Shown here piece by piece: positions 62,906 through 64,000 of a stretch of DNA of 64,000 bases (position 1 is its first letter; the number at the start of each line of letters is the position of its first letter). The notes below the pieces were generated by a model that worked only from the letters and a program-made list of their open reading frames with translations, was not told the origin of the DNA and did no database searches. This DNA is from Humisphaera borealis (GTDB lineage Bacteria > Planctomycetota > Phycisphaerae > Tepidisphaerales > Tepidisphaeraceae): positions 5,394,001 to 5,458,000 of the forward strand of contig NZ_CP063458.1 of assembly GCF_015169395.1 (NCBI RefSeq), given 5' to 3'. Both the position numbers and the translations under genes were made by a program.

Positions 62906-64000
62906 ATGCGGAAAACCGTCGTTCTTCTCGACCTGCGCAGCTTCAAGCATGCGTCGTTGGTCGCCTTCCTGGGCGCGGTGGCGTTCTGCGTAAACACAGC
63001 CCCGGCCGCCCCGGCGATCGACAAGAGCGTCCGCGCACTCTTCGACACCCACTGCGTCAGTTGCCACGACGCCGATTCGAAGAAGGGAGGCCTCGACCTC
63101 TCCTCGGTCTCCGGCGACTTCAAGACGCAGTTCGACACCTGGCTGAAAATCCACGACCGCATCGAGTCCGGCGAGATGCCCCCGGCCAAGGCCAAACAGC
63201 GGCCGACGGCGGCGGAGACCGAGCCGGTGCTCAAACAACTGAAGTCGCAACTGACCGGCGCCGAAAAGTCCCGCCGTCAGCCCGGCGACGGGCGCGCCGT
63301 TTACCGGCGGCTCAACCGCACCGAATACGAGAACACGCTGCGCGATTTGCTCGCGCTGCCGGGGCTGTCGGTGAAGAACCTGCTTCCCGACGACGGCCGA
63401 GTGAACGGGTACGACAAGCTCGCCGGCGCACTCGATCTGTCGCACGTGCAGTTGTCCAAATATCTAGAAGCGGCCGATGTCGCACTGACCGCCGCCACTG
63501 CCCCCCACGCCGCCTGGCCGCAGGTCTACAAGAACCGCCTGTACGCCGGCGATTCGTACGCGTTCAAGATCGTTCTGACCAACGGCGACGCTATCCCGAT
63601 CAAGGATTTCAAGTACGACGACACGCTGCTTCCCATCATCCGCGAGGACGCCGACCGCCCGAAGCTCGGCGAGATGGAGAAGGAAAAGAAGTTCCCCTAC
63701 ACCGGCTCGGTCGGCCTTTTCCGCCACGAGGACGACGCGTTTCGTCCGAAGTTCAACCCGTTCATCGCGTCGTACGCCGGCCGCTATCGCCTTCGCATCT
63801 CGCTCTGGTCGTTCCAGTACGACAAGGGACAGATCCTGCCGAGCCTGAGGACCGAGCAGGCCTCGCTGCGGGCCGATTCGCGGCTGATCGGCTACTACGA
63901 TGCGCCGTCGCTCAAGCCGACCGTTCATGAAGTCGAAGTCTGGCTGAACGAGGGGGAAGAGATCTGCTACAACGCCGCCTCGCTCTGGCCGGTGCGCGTC
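62906..64000 (+). CDS. Planctomycete cytochrome / DUF1587 protein, 3' end cut by window edge
   Basis: 365 codons visible from ATG 62906. Signal peptide ASLVAFLGAVAFCVNTAPAA, haem motif RALFDTHCVSCHDADSKKGG, then IHDRIESGEMPPAKAKQRPT, VYRRLNRTEYENTLRDLLAL (DUF1587), and a long beta-domain. This is the same architecture as the minus-strand gene at the left edge, so the two are paralogues and bracket the window. A DUF1552 or DUF1501 partner often follows in planctomycetes but would lie beyond the right edge. The reading frame is open at base 64000. Confidence 0.85.
   Translation, partial: MRKTVVLLDLRSFKHASLVAFLGAVAFCVNTAPAAPAIDKSVRALFDTHCVSCHDADSKKGGLDLSSVSGDFKTQFDTWLKIHDRIESGEMPPAKAKQRPTAAETEPVLKQLKSQLTGAEKSRRQPGDGRAVYRRLNRTEYENTLRDLLALPGLSVKNLLPDDGRVNGYDKLAGALDLSHVQLSKYLEAADVALTAATAPHAAWPQVYKNRLYAGDSYAFKIVLTNGDAIPIKDFKYDDTLLPIIREDADRPKLGEMEKEKKFPYTGSVGLFRHEDDAFRPKFNPFIASYAGRYRLRISLWSFQYDKGQILPSLRTEQASLRADSRLIGYYDAPSLKPTVHEVEVWLNEGEEICYNAASLWPVRV

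Overview
The window looks like a piece of a Planctomycetota chromosome, most likely class Phycisphaerae. This is inferred from gene content, not from a marker gene. High-GC DNA carries two formylglycine sulfatases, a Tat-exported DUF1501 protein, two cytochrome/DUF1587-type proteins that run off the two window edges, a type II pseudopilin, an ECF sigma/FecR pair, and three large exported proteins with a LEPR-XLL-like N-terminal motif. No rRNA, tRNA or CRISPR array was seen.

Layout. 1-7.8 kb: a partial planctomycete cytochrome, a pseudopilin, a secreted low-complexity protein, FecR anti-sigma and ECF sigma, a beta-helix surface protein and a one-helix membrane protein. 8.4-10.0 kb: a solitary atpD with its own promoter. 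10.0-10.9 kb: a non-coding field of dispersed repeats. 10.9-14.9 kb: a compact, more AT-rich island with a NYN-domain protein, an IS1-type DDE protein, an unknown gene plus HTH/ImmA-IrrE peptidase operon, and a KGG-motif protein; three of its promoters look leaderless. 15-23 kb: small membrane proteins, a gene broken by an in-frame stop, two sulfatases, two DoxX-like proteins and a SOUL protein. 23-36 kb: DNRLRE and calpain-type surface proteins, a lipoprotein, a polysaccharide pyruvyl transferase-like protein, a sugar isomerase/epimerase, a NUDIX enzyme, a PQQ-type propeller and a dienelactone hydrolase. 36-49 kb: a lipid kinase-like protein with a phosphoesterase, a B12/radical SAM enzyme, rpmA-obgE, DUF1802, DUF1501, YchF, glucosamine-6-phosphate deaminase and RfbC. 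49-54 kb: an esterase, a 918-residue protein with a ubiquitin-E2-like domain lacking the catalytic cysteine, and an orphan sugar-binding lipoprotein. 54-64 kb: a half-length HrpA helicase, a frameshifted proline-rich membrane protein, a STAS protein, a siroheme dehydrogenase, an outer-membrane protein/TonB pair, and a second planctomycete cytochrome.

How it fits together. Much of the window is exported or cell-surface machinery (Sec, Tat, lipoprotein, pseudopilin and TonB parts, sulfatases, adhesin-like proteins), consistent with a polysaccharide-degrading lifestyle. Housekeeping genes are scattered and often lack their usual partners: atpD without the rest of the ATP synthase operon, rpmA without rplU, a sugar-binding protein without transporter.

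The most unusual signals are the E2-like protein, the leaderless island with its HTH-peptidase module, and the many gene gaps filled by long palindromes, several built from 7-9 bp periodic words, at least two families of which recur.
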